Below the pieces are notes generated by a model. The model did no database searches, was not told where the DNA came from, and saw only the letters and a list, made by a program, of their open reading frames with translations. Shown here in pieces: positions 9,394 through 17,860 of a stretch of DNA of 40,419 nt. Location: assembly GCA_001825315.1 (NCBI GenBank), contig MHVR01000005.1:5761-46179 (forward strand), given 5' to 3'. The translations under genes and the position numbers were made by a program. How positions within the stretch are numbered: position 1 is the stretch's first letter; each line of letters opens with the position of its first letter. Source of the DNA: Candidatus Zambryskibacteria bacterium RIFCSPHIGHO2_02_FULL_43_14. GTDB lineage: Bacteria > Patescibacteriota > Minisyncoccia > Phycocordibacterales > Zambryskibacteraceae.

Positions 9394-10380
9394 ATGCATG
9401 ACTTCATAGCCATTGGTGATATTGTGACTGATGCGTTTATTAAACTCAAAGATGCGAGTGTCTCTTGTGATATCAATCGCGAGCATTGCACTATCACTAT
9501 GGCTTTCGGGGATAAGATTCCTTATGAATCGGTGGAAGTGGTGAGGGCTGTTGGCAATAGTTCGAATGCCGCTGTCTCGGCAGCTCGGCTTGGACTTAAG
9601 AGCGCTCTGGTCACCAACATGGGAGATGACCAGAATGGCGTGGAGTGTCTTGAGAGTCTAAAAAAAGATGGCGTAGTGACAGACTTTATCTCTATTCATC
9701 AAGGCAAGGAAACAAATTATCACTATGTGCTTTGGTATGAAGATGACCGCACTATCTTGGTCAAACATCAGGAATATGACCGGATTTTCCCGGACGTAGG
9801 CAATCCTAAATGGCTTTACCTTTCTTCTCTCGGGGGAGATACTCTCGGCTACCAAAAACAGGTTGTTGAATTTATTAAAAATCATCTTGATATCTCCCTT
9901 GCCTTCCAGCCGGGCACTTTCCAAATACAACTAGGGAAAGATGAGCTGAAAGATATTTACGCTCGCACCAATATTTTCTTTTGTAACATAGAAGAAGCCG
10001 AAAGAATTTTAGGTCTTAATACGTTGGGGACTGCAGAATTATTAAAACGTATACATGAACTTGGGCCAAAGATTGTAATTATCCATGATGGGCCAAAAGG
10101 TGCTTACGCGTTTGATGGACAGAATATGTGGTACCAGTCGGCATATCCCGACCCAAAACCGCCGTTCGAACGCACCGGCGCCGGAGACGCGCTTGCCTCC
10201 ACCACAGTAGCGGCTCTCTCTTTAGGTAAAGATCTGGAAACGGCTCTAAAGTGGGGTATGATTAATGCCATGTCGGTGGTCCAGCAAGTCGGCGCCCAAA
10301 AAGGCCTTCTCACTCGCTCTCAAATCAACGAGTACTTAAAAAACGTATCTGAAAGCTTTCAGGTCAAGAAGTTGGATTAA
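9394..10380 (+). CDS. PfkB-family carbohydrate kinase
   Basis: AIGDIVTDAF N-terminus, GNSSNAAVSAARLGLKSALVTNMGDD, C-terminal ERTGAGDALASTTVAAL. Confidence 0.9.
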   Translation: MHDFIAIGDIVTDAFIKLKDASVSCDINREHCTITMAFGDKIPYESVEVVRAVGNSSNAAVSAARLGLKSALVTNMGDDQNGVECLESLKKDGVVTDFISIHQGKETNYHYVLWYEDDRTILVKHQEYDRIFPDVGNPKWLYLSSLGGDTLGYQKQVVEFIKNHLDISLAFQPGTFQIQLGKDELKDIYARTNIFFCNIEEAERILGLNTLGTAELLKRIHELGPKIVIIHDGPKGAYAFDGQNMWYQSAYPDPKPPFERTGAGDALASTTVAALSLGKDLETALKWGMINAMSVVQQVGAQKGLLTRSQINEYLKNVSESFQVKKLD

Positions 10381-10386
10381 ATTACC

Positions 10387-11373
10387 TTAGCGTTTTAAGA
10401 TTTTGTTGACTGCTTTTATAATACTTTTTATACCCATGCCGTAGTGTTCAATCAGTTCTTCCGGAGTGCCGGACTGGCCGAATTGGTCGTCTACTCCTAT
10501 AAATTCTATCGGGACCGGGAAATTTTTAGCTAGACACTCTGCTACCGCGGAACCCATACCACCTCTTATCTGATGTTCTTCTACTGTAATGATTTTGCCA
10601 GTCCTTTTAGCAAAAGCCGTGAGAGTCTTTTCGTCAAGAGGTTTTATAGTCGAGAGATTCATTACTTCTACTTGAATTCCTTTCCCTTCCAGCTCTTTGG
10701 CTACTATGAGAGCTTTATGGAGAAGTGCGCCGGTGGCAACAATACCCGCTTGAGGTTTATCAGACTGCCAATAAATTTGGGCCTTTCCTATTTCAAAAGG
10801 AGTAGTTGCAGTTGTCATTACGGGTGTCTTTTCGCGAGCTAAACGTATATAGACTGGAGTGCCAGTGTCTACGCTCGCGATAGTCGCTTTCTTTGCCTCG
10901 AGAACATCACATGGAGAAATTACTATCATGCGAGGAAGCACTCTGGTAATAGCAATATCTTCAATGGCTTGGTGCGTGCCGCCATCGGGTCCGACCGAGA
11001 TACCGGCATGCGAGCCGGCAATCTTGACCGGCCTGTCGTTATAACAAATAGTGGTGCGAATTTGTTCCCAATTTCTGCCGGGACTAAACATGGCGTAGGA
11101 ACTTATGAAAGGAATCTTGCCCATGGCCGCAAGCCCTGATGCCACGGAAGCGAGATTCTGTTCAGCCACTCCCATTTGGATAAAGCGATTCGGAAACTTT
11201 TCGCTAAAGAGGTTCATTTTAGTAGATTCTGTCAAATCAGCGCAAAGTCCCACTACTCGCAAATCTTTCTCCCCCGCTATCAAAAGTCCTTCACCGAATC
11301 CTTGGCGGATTGGCATTTGTTCGATTTTCTCATCGAACATCTTCATGTTCAGTTTTAAATTAGGATTGAGCAT
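10387..11373 (-). CDS. Transketolase C-terminal subunit
   Basis: RQGFGEGLLIAGEKDLRVVGLCADLTEST, MGVAEQNLASVASGLAAMG, DGGTHQAIEDIAI. Confidence 0.9.
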   Translation of the reverse strand: MLNPNLKLNMKMFDEKIEQMPIRQGFGEGLLIAGEKDLRVVGLCADLTESTKMNLFSEKFPNRFIQMGVAEQNLASVASGLAAMGKIPFISSYAMFSPGRNWEQIRTTICYNDRPVKIAGSHAGISVGPDGGTHQAIEDIAITRVLPRMIVISPCDVLEAKKATIASVDTGTPVYIRLAREKTPVMTTATTPFEIGKAQIYWQSDKPQAGIVATGALLHKALIVAKELEGKGIQVEVMNLSTIKPLDEKTLTAFAKRTGKIITVEEHQIRGGMGSAVAECLAKNFPVPIEFIGVDDQFGQSGTPEELIEHYGMGIKSIIKAVNKILKR

Positions 11374-11395
11374 TATTTATAGTGAGTTTATCGAA

Positions 11396-12289
11396 CTATT
11401 GGTGTTCTGATTTTATTTCACCGCCGAGGGTGCGCAATTCCGCCAGAGCCACCGCTCCCTGTTTGTCAGCCGGCACTTTATCGGTCGGGCCAAGGCCCGG
11501 CGGATTGCCGTGCCAACGGTAGTCACGTTCGAATTCGGGAACGCCTTTGCCGGCAATAGTGTGAGCGATAATAATAGTTGGTTTGCCAAATACCGCTTTG
11601 GCCGCCTCGAACGCATCAGCAATTTCTTCTATATTGTGCCCATCTATCTCGATGACGTGCCAGTTCCACGCGCGCCATTTGTCGGAGAGTGACTCTAACG
11701 GCATGACATTTTCTGTGTAGCCGTCTATTTGGATATTGTTTCTATCTATAACAGCAGTGAGATTATGAAGTTTTTCTTTACCGGCAAGCATAGCCGCTTC
11801 CCAAGTCTGCCCACACTCAAGTTCACCGTCCGAAAGAAGCGTGTAAACGCGTCGATCGCTTGTTAGACCGTGATCAATTTTATCTGCAAGAGCCATGCCG
11901 ACAGCTTGAGAAAGTCCGGAACCCAGCGGGCCCGAACTGGTTTCAAGCATTGGTAAAAAATCCCGGTGCGGATGCCCTTGCAGGCGCGAGCCGAATTTGC
12001 GTAAAGTTTTTAGTTCTTCAACTGGGAAATAGCCGGCATGAGCCATGGCTGAATAGAGCACCGGGCAAATGTGACCATTGGAGAGTACTAGTCTGTCCCG
12101 CTCTGGCCAATCGGGCTTTTTAGAATTATGTCTCAAAGTATGGAAAAAAAGCACGGTAAAGATATCAGCCATATCCAAGGATCCGGCGGTATGTCCAGAA
12201 CCGGCGGCGATGAGTGATTCGATAAGCGAAATTCTGATATCATTCGCCTTCTCTTTCAGTTCAATTATTCTTTCATCAATGAATTCCAT
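11396..12289 (-). CDS. Transketolase N-terminal subunit
   Basis: GHTAGSLDMADIFTVLFF, SNGHICPVLYSAMAHAGYF, SSGPLGSGLSQAVGMALA, LLSDGELECGQTWEAAMLA TPP-binding motifs. Confidence 0.92.
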   Translation of the reverse strand: MEFIDERIIELKEKANDIRISLIESLIAAGSGHTAGSLDMADIFTVLFFHTLRHNSKKPDWPERDRLVLSNGHICPVLYSAMAHAGYFPVEELKTLRKFGSRLQGHPHRDFLPMLETSSGPLGSGLSQAVGMALADKIDHGLTSDRRVYTLLSDGELECGQTWEAAMLAGKEKLHNLTAVIDRNNIQIDGYTENVMPLESLSDKWRAWNWHVIEIDGHNIEEIADAFEAAKAVFGKPTIIIAHTIAGKGVPEFERDYRWHGNPPGLGPTDKVPADKQGAVALAELRTLGGEIKSEHQ

Positions 12290-12822
12290 ATTTCTCTAAA
12301 ATGAGATCCTATGACAAGTCTGTCAGCGCCTGCTTCTTGAAGCTCTTTGAAATTATTCAAATCTATTCCCCCGTCAACACTTATTGGAAGATGTGGGAAC
12401 TTTTTCTTTACCTCTCTTATTCTATCAAAAATTCTTGCATCAAACGGGTGCCCTTGGTGCCCTATCTCCTTTATAGACATAAGGTGGACGAAATCCACAA
12501 AATCAAGAAACGGCGCAAATTCATCTACAGATTTGTCAATTTCTACACCCAACCCTACTTCTGCATGGTCGCGACATTTCACAATACTTTCGTCCGTTTT
12601 ATGAACAATTATTCTCTTTACTCCCCTCTCTACCCAGCGGTCGACAATCTCTTCTGGAGATTCAACCATCAAGTGTGCTTCGAAATCCTTAGCTATCGGT
12701 GCCCAAATATCTTCTTCAAGTACATCGAGATGCACAAATGGAATTTCAAGTGGTAAAGCCAATGTCTTCGTTAAGAAATCTTCAACATCCTTTGGTAGTA
12801 TGGCGGGTATGATCTCGTTCAT
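12265..12822 (-). CDS. Ribulose-phosphate 3-epimerase-like protein (divergent, 185 aa)
   Basis: PAILPKD, VHLDVLEED, AHLMVESPEE, HLMSIKEIGHQG, ISVDGGIDLNN. Confidence 0.75.
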   Translation of the reverse strand: MNEIIPAILPKDVEDFLTKTLALPLEIPFVHLDVLEEDIWAPIAKDFEAHLMVESPEEIVDRWVERGVKRIIVHKTDESIVKCRDHAEVGLGVEIDKSVDEFAPFLDFVDFVHLMSIKEIGHQGHPFDARIFDRIREVKKKFPHLPISVDGGIDLNNFKELQEAGADRLVIGSHFREIWNSLMKE

Positions 12823-13316
12823 CGCTTGTCTATTTTTTCTATACGTCTTTTATGCCTCTCATCTCCTGAAAATGGAGTTTCTAACCAATCTTTCACTGCT
12901 GATTTTGCTTCATCCTCACTTAAGAATCTCGCTCCAAGAGATAGTATATTTGAATCATTATGACCTCTTGAATTTTTAATTATTGATGTTTCTCCTCTAC
13001 TTGGGGCGTAATACTCTACGGCTCTGACATTTTTAAATCTATTTGCACACATCGCCTCACCCTGCCCAGAACCACCTAAAACAATTCCTCTATAATTGGG
13101 ATTTTTAGAAATTTCTTCAGCTACTTGGATAATAAAATCAGGATAATCATCAGTTTTGTTGTATTCAAACGCGCCTTTATCTTCTACTTCATAACCAAGC
13201 TCTTTCAAAAAAGGAACTAATTTTTCCTTAAGTTCAAATCCGGCATGGTCAGAACCGATAAAAATTTTTCCGCCAAAGGCGGACCCGCCTCTGGCGGGCA
13301 TGTCCTGATTATTCAT
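12819..13316 (-). CDS. rpiB: RpiB/LacA-type sugar-phosphate isomerase
   Basis: IFIGSDHAGFELKEKLVPFLKELGYEVEDKG, GIVLGGSGQGEAMCANRFKNVRA, RGHNDSNILSLGARFL. Confidence 0.92.
   Translation of the reverse strand: MNNQDMPARGGSAFGGKIFIGSDHAGFELKEKLVPFLKELGYEVEDKGAFEYNKTDDYPDFIIQVAEEISKNPNYRGIVLGGSGQGEAMCANRFKNVRAVEYYAPSRGETSIIKNSRGHNDSNILSLGARFLSEDEAKSAVKDWLETPFSGDERHKRRIEKIDKR
13269..13298. repeat. Paired 15-bp palindromes at the rpiB start
   Basis: TCCGCC-AAA-GGCGGA directly followed by CCCGCC-TCT-GGCGGG. Confidence 0.85.
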
Positions 13317-14310
13317 GTTTGATATGTTGCCCTAGCTTTATAACATGATTGACTAATGTATAGGCATACCCCATCTCATTGTCATACCATGCCACGACTT
13401 TTACCAAAGTGCCTCCAACGACTCTCGTCATATTTAGGTCCGCTATCGAACCGTAAGTACTTCCGAGGATGTCGGAAGACACAAGTTCCTCTTCTGTAAC
13501 GGTAAAAACTCCTTCCCATCTTTTCTCACCGGCTGCCTTTTTTAAGATTGAATTAATTTCTTCGACGCTTGTTTCTCTCTTTGCGATGAACGTGACATCC
13601 ACTATTGAGCCGGCCGCTACCGGTACCCGCATAGAAATACCGTCAAAGAGTCCTTGAAGTTTGGTAAAGGCTTTAGTCACAGCAATGGCCGCGCCGGTCG
13701 AAGACGGCACGATATTTGCCGCCGCCGCGCGCCCTTCCCGAAAACCTCTCTTGGAGGGGCCGTCTACCAAAGATTGTGAGGCGGTATAACCATGCGTGGT
13801 GTTTAGAAGCGCTTTCTCAATACCGAGGGCTTCGTCAAGAATGGCTATTAAAGGACTGCCGGCGTTAGTCGTACAAGAAGCGTTGGAAGTAATCTGGCAG
13901 GTAGCAAGCTTCTCTTCGTTTACTCCCATTAATACCGTGGCCCCCTCGATTTCTGGTATCGGTTCGTCTTTCATAGGTGCGGTTACCACTACCCTTTTGG
14001 CGCCGGCATCCAGATGCGCCTTCGCTCCGGCATAGGTAGTAAAAAAGCCCGTTGATTCAACAGCTATATCTATGTCGAATTCTTTCCATGGCAGTTTTGA
14101 AGGATTTTTTTCTTGTAGGAATTTAACGTCAAACTTACCATTCCATTTTCCATAAACGGTGTCGTGTCTTAAGAGATACTCAATATTTTCTCGGTCACCA
14201 AGATCATTGATTGCGACCACTTCAATCTCTGGACATTCTATAGCTAATTTATAAAAAGCCCTACCAATCCTCCCTGCGCCGTTTATTGCCACTCTGGTTA
14301 CTTTTGTCAT
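13309..14310 (-). CDS. gap: Glyceraldehyde-3-phosphate dehydrogenase
   Basis: VAINGAGRIGRAFYK, SNASCTTNAGSPLIAILDEALGIEKALLNTTHGYT, WYDNEMGYAYTLV. Confidence 0.95.
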   Translation of the reverse strand: MTKVTRVAINGAGRIGRAFYKLAIECPEIEVVAINDLGDRENIEYLLRHDTVYGKWNGKFDVKFLQEKNPSKLPWKEFDIDIAVESTGFFTTYAGAKAHLDAGAKRVVVTAPMKDEPIPEIEGATVLMGVNEEKLATCQITSNASCTTNAGSPLIAILDEALGIEKALLNTTHGYTASQSLVDGPSKRGFREGRAAAANIVPSSTGAAIAVTKAFTKLQGLFDGISMRVPVAAGSIVDVTFIAKRETSVEEINSILKKAAGEKRWEGVFTVTEEELVSSDILGSTYGSIADLNMTRVVGGTLVKVVAWYDNEMGYAYTLVNHVIKLGQHIKHE

Positions 14311-14313
14311 ACC

Positions 14314-14757
14314 TCAAATTGTAACATATTGGCCTATGTCGATGCGATATTTATCGCTAAAGCCGGCCGGAAGTTCTAAAACGTATTTTACCACCTGATT
14401 GGGATAGAAAATTTGCGGGAAAGTTTCAGGCGAGACTTGTTTTTCTATGCCGACAATTTGCCACTCCTCATTAATCCAAACGATATCTATAGGAAAGTTC
14501 ATATTTTTCATCCAAAAACCGTATTGCGCCGGATTATCGAATATGAAAAGCATGCCGGTGCCCTCCGGAAAGATTTTTCTTTCTGACAAACCCTTAGCGC
14601 GTTTTTCCAGAGTGTCGGCGACCTCTGCTATTACGCTGACACTATTTATTTTTATGATTTTAGTCTGATTTGTTCCAAGTAAAGATTCTTGGAAAAATAA
14701 AAACATCGAGCCGAATATAATTATCAATCCTATAATTAGAAAAAATGTATTCTTCAC
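14314..14757 (-). CDS. DUF192 family membrane-anchored protein
   Basis: LEKRAKGLSERKIFPEGTGMLFIFDNPAQYGFWMKNMNFPIDIVWINEEWQIV; start placed at GTG 14757 because the ORF start at 14802 reads through a terminator hairpin. Confidence 0.8.
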   Translation of the reverse strand: MKNTFFLIIGLIIIFGSMFLFFQESLLGTNQTKIIKINSVSVIAEVADTLEKRAKGLSERKIFPEGTGMLFIFDNPAQYGFWMKNMNFPIDIVWINEEWQIVGIEKQVSPETFPQIFYPNQVVKYVLELPAGFSDKYRIDIGQYVTI

Positions 14758-14772
14758 GGTTCTAAGTATAAC

Positions 14773-14796
14773 AAAAAAGCCCCGAAGGGCTTTTTT
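14773..14796 (-). terminator. Rho-independent terminator downstream of the RRM gene
   Basis: AAAAAAGCCC-CGAA-GGGCTTTTTT, U-tract on both strands. Confidence 0.8.
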
Positions 14797-14819
14797 GTTC
14801 AATCCGCCTCAACGGTGGA

Positions 14820-15101
14820 TTACATAGGTCGACGATCGCGAGGAGCGCGAGGCTCGAGCGGACGTGCAACATTCACAGTCAATTTTCTTCCTTCGAAATC
14901 TTGACCATTGTACATGTTGATGGCTGCTTGAGCTTCATCATCATTTGACATCTCGACGAATCCGAAACCTTTGCTTCTGCCGGTCATCCTGTCAATAATA
15001 ATTGACGAGGAAGAGACAGTACCCGCCTTCGCGAACAAGTCACTGAGGGCGGCTTCTGTCGTGGAATAAGGAATTCCTCCGACGTATAGCTTTGTTGTCA
15101 T
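14820..15101 (-). CDS. RRM-type RNA-binding protein
   Basis: KLYVGGIPYSTTEAALSDLFAKAGTV (RNP2) and SKGFGFVEM (RNP1). Confidence 0.93.
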   Translation of the reverse strand: MTTKLYVGGIPYSTTEAALSDLFAKAGTVSSSSIIIDRMTGRSKGFGFVEMSNDDEAQAAINMYNGQDFEGRKLTVNVARPLEPRAPRDRRPM

Positions 15102-15103
15102 AT

Positions 15104-15210
15104 TCTTTGCGCCGGCATTATATTAACCATGTAAGTGCCGGACCGATCTCATTTCGCGCTCTCTTTCGGATTAACCTAAAGTAACCTCTCAACGAGAACC
15201 TTACATGTTT
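15104..15210 (-). promoter_or_regulatory. Possible structured 5' leader RNA of the RRM gene
   Basis: Closing 8-bp inverted repeat CATGTAAG (15128-15135) / CTTACATG (15200-15207) around a GC-richer interior just upstream of the start codon. Confidence 0.4.
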
Positions 15211-15242
15211 CAACTGTAACATATCATCATAATTTATGCAAC

Positions 15243-15452
15243 TTACTTCGGTAGTTCCTTTTTAAACCAATTTTTCAATTTGTCCCAAACTAAGAATCTA
15301 ATTCCCAATATCTCTAGGCCTAATACTAAAAGGAATCCCACTGGCGTAAATGGCGTGATAATAGAGATTAAGCCAATAACAACGAGAATTACGCCAACAG
15401 TTTTTCTCACTTTCGGATTTTCAGTCCAAATTTTTTTAATTTTTTCTTTCAT
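15243..15452 (-). CDS. Small membrane protein (PGPGW-like)
   Basis: 69 aa, NPKVRKTVGVILVVIGLISIITPFTPVGFLLVLGLEILGIRFL hydrophobic core. Confidence 0.6.
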   Translation of the reverse strand: MKEKIKKIWTENPKVRKTVGVILVVIGLISIITPFTPVGFLLVLGLEILGIRFLVWDKLKNWFKKELPK

Positions 15453-15587
15453 TCCGTTAGAAGTTTATTAATAGTCATATTACCACTTTTTCTCTGCATT
15501 GCACTCCGTAGCTTTGCTTTGCCCATCGTAGCCTTGGTGAAGTTGGGACAAAGGATGGGGTAGTAAATTTTTTAGATTTATTCAAGT

Positions 15588-15791
15588 CTATTTCTTATAC
15601 TCCAAAATATCTCCGGGCTGACACTCCAGAGCCTTGCAGATTGCTTCCAGCGTTGATAAGCGAACAGCTTTCGCCTTTTCGTTTTTCAAGATGGAAATGT
15701 TGGCCATTGTGATACCGACTTTTTCCGCAAGGTCGGTAACGCTCATTTTCCTTTTCGCCAACATGACGTCAATGTTAATGATGATTGCCAT
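15588..15791 (-). CDS. XRE/Cro-like HTH regulator (YozG-like)
   Basis: KRKMSVTDLAEKVGITMANISILKNEKAKAVRLSTLEAICKALECQPGDILEY. Confidence 0.9.
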   Translation of the reverse strand: MAIIINIDVMLAKRKMSVTDLAEKVGITMANISILKNEKAKAVRLSTLEAICKALECQPGDILEYKK

Positions 15792-15796
15792 GCTAG

Positions 15797-16306
15797 TTAA
15801 ACAGTGAAGTCATTTTCCGACTTTATCTCTACAGCACTTTGTAAAGTTCTTTCAAACACGGCCGCGGCCGTGGCGACTACGATAGAAATAAAGGTAGCCA
15901 CAATAGACACGGCAACAAAGCCCGCCGGATCGTCATCCGCGTTGCCATTAAAAGATACCCTTATGTATATTGCTGCTATCACAATCAAGCAACTCAGTAC
16001 GATTGCGCAATATTTTATATTCCTTAAAGACTTCACGGATTCTAGTGAGAATACTTTATTTTGTCTGATGTATCCCAGTAATTTAAACGCCTGATACAGC
16101 GCAATGAAAAACGCGATAGACACGAGATATCCATAGATTATGAAAGGGTCAGCGTAAATACTAAACAGGTCTAAGTTTGTTGCTCTCCCTTCAGTCAAAG
16201 GAAACCGAATCATAATGGCCAGTGCTACTATGCCGATGAGTACAACGACGACTTGAAGAAATATTGTTGAGCTTTTTTTCATAAATGGGACTTTTAAACT
16301 ATTCAT
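15797..16306 (-). CDS. DUF2975-like membrane protein
   Basis: Four hydrophobic segments; paired with an XRE regulator directly downstream, as in yoaS-yozG-type loci. Confidence 0.7.
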   Translation of the reverse strand: MNSLKVPFMKKSSTIFLQVVVVLIGIVALAIMIRFPLTEGRATNLDLFSIYADPFIIYGYLVSIAFFIALYQAFKLLGYIRQNKVFSLESVKSLRNIKYCAIVLSCLIVIAAIYIRVSFNGNADDDPAGFVAVSIVATFISIVVATAAAVFERTLQSAVEIKSENDFTV

Positions 16307-16391
16307 ATCCCATCATAGTTTATCGCATATCGTTTGTCAATACATATTTATCGTTACATGTGAATAACGAGCTAACACCTTCAATTCCAAT

Positions 16392-16479
16392 TGGCGGAGG
16401 CGGAGAGAGTCGAACTCTCGAGGGCTTGCGCCCTACACGCTTTCCAAGCGTGCGCACTAGGCCACTATGCGACGCCTCC
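16392..16479 (-). tRNA. tRNA-Ser (anticodon GGA), CCA encoded
   Basis: Reverse complement GGAGGCGTCGCATAGTGGCCTAGTGCGCACGCTTGGAAAGCGTGTAGGGCGCAAGCCCTCGAGAGTTCGACTCTCTCCGCCTCCGCCA; long variable arm. Confidence 0.95.
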
Positions 16480-16594
16480 TTCAGCGCTAAATTTATCATA
16501 TTTAAATATCTAATCCCACTATGAACTACTCGTAGACTCAAACCCGCTATTCAAATTATACACTTTATTTGCTATCGCGAATATCCTGTGTAAT

Positions 16595-17143
16595 CTATAC
16601 GAGACTAAATCGATGTTTCAGGTCGAGTTCATTGTCTATATGACTGGCTTCAATAAACCGTACGAATTTTCTAATGTTATAAAATTCGACTATATATTCT
16701 ATTTCATTACGACACTCAAATGAAATTACAAAAACTGATCGTTGTAATTCAATGAATCCGAGTCTTTTCAACTGATAGCGAAACATTTCTCTAATCTTCT
16801 TTTTCTTTTCTGGTATATCAAATATCACAATCCTCCATTTTTTATCCCACTTATGCCTCTTAACAACCATCTTGTCTAGATTATAAGTCAGAGCCGCCCT
16901 TTTCCCCTCCGAGGAAAGGATAAAAGTGGTTGTTCCATCTTTATTATCTTTCTGATGAATGAGCTTAGATTTATACAGAGTTCTTATAGACGATATAAGA
17001 TATCTTCTATCAATCTCTTTCCATTCTTCATGTATTGCTCCAAGTATTTTTAAATATCCTCTGGGCGAACGAGAGAGACCTAGAGTCAGGCCCCCAAGTA
17101 AAAGAAGTAATATTTTTTCTTGAGTTGATCCCCTACGTGGCAT
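16595..17143 (-). CDS. PaaX-like / Cas2-like HTH protein
   Basis: N-terminal winged-HTH-like region; C-terminal WRIVIFDIPEKKKKIREMFRYQLKRLGFIELQRSVFVISF resembling the Cas2/PaaX ferredoxin-like fold. Confidence 0.7.
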   Translation of the reverse strand: MPRRGSTQEKILLLLLGGLTLGLSRSPRGYLKILGAIHEEWKEIDRRYLISSIRTLYKSKLIHQKDNKDGTTTFILSSEGKRAALTYNLDKMVVKRHKWDKKWRIVIFDIPEKKKKIREMFRYQLKRLGFIELQRSVFVISFECRNEIEYIVEFYNIRKFVRFIEASHIDNELDLKHRFSLV

Positions 17144-17263
17144 ATATTTGTATTGTATTTATTAAATCATATCACTTATTAGCGATAGCAAATATCTAGT
17201 AACATTTATAAATTTATACAATCATCGACAATCTACTTCTTTTTTTGTCGTGTTCTCAAGACT

Positions 17264-17860
17264 TCATCTACCATTTTTATTTCCATACGCCACTACTTTA
17301 TTACGACCGTCGTGCTTGGCAGTATAGAGTGCTTGGTCCGCGCGTTTGACCAATTCAGATAAAATTAAACCTTTTTCAGAAGAAGCGACACCTGCACTTA
17401 TAGTGAGATGAAGGTTTGGCACTTCCGAGAAAATAAGACCTTCCACCTTCACCCTTATTTCTTCGGCTTTTATCACGGCATCTTGTTCGTTTGCGCCAAG
17501 GAGACTCACTATCACCTCTTCTCCACCCCAGCGCGCGACAGTATCGCCCGTCCGCAGAGTAGTTTGAATAGTCTTCGAGACTTTGCGTAAGACCATGTCA
17601 CCAATATCATGTCCATATGTATCGTTGATACCTTTGAAGTGGTCAATATCAAAAAAGACGATACTGATGTTTCTAAACCCAAACCACTCTTTACGTTTAC
17701 CCTGCTCATTACCGGTAAGAGTAGTAAGATAAATACCCAACTCTTCTTCAAAAAATGCACGAGTCTTGAGTTTTGTGAGAGAATCATGAATCAAGTCCCT
17801 TTCAAGTTCATGGACCTGTATTTCTAGTTCAGCTATGCGTTTATCTTTATCTTGGTCCAT
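17264..17860 (-). CDS. GGDEF-domain diguanylate cyclase
   Basis: DSLTKLKTRAFFEEEL, FFDIDHFKGINDTYGHDIGDMVL, VARWGGEEVIV, ADQALYTAKHDGRNKV. Confidence 0.93.
   Translation of the reverse strand: MDQDKDKRIAELEIQVHELERDLIHDSLTKLKTRAFFEEELGIYLTTLTGNEQGKRKEWFGFRNISIVFFDIDHFKGINDTYGHDIGDMVLRKVSKTIQTTLRTGDTVARWGGEEVIVSLLGANEQDAVIKAEEIRVKVEGLIFSEVPNLHLTISAGVASSEKGLILSELVKRADQALYTAKHDGRNKVVAYGNKNGR

Noticed and set aside
8514-9497. Long divergent overlap between the aldolase and PfkB genes
   Set aside because: Artifact of an over-extended ORF start; the conserved aldolase begins at MKSLREYLAW (9362), leaving a short intergenic promoter region.
15480-15587. Weak inverted-repeat fragment (GTAGCTTTGCTTTGCCCATCGTAGCC...) as a mobile-element remnant
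   Set aside because: Too degenerate to define arms or find a second copy in the window.
15797-16306. XRE + membrane protein pair as a toxin-antitoxin or defence module
   Set aside because: Matches the common DUF2975 plus YozG-like regulator pairing; no toxin features seen.
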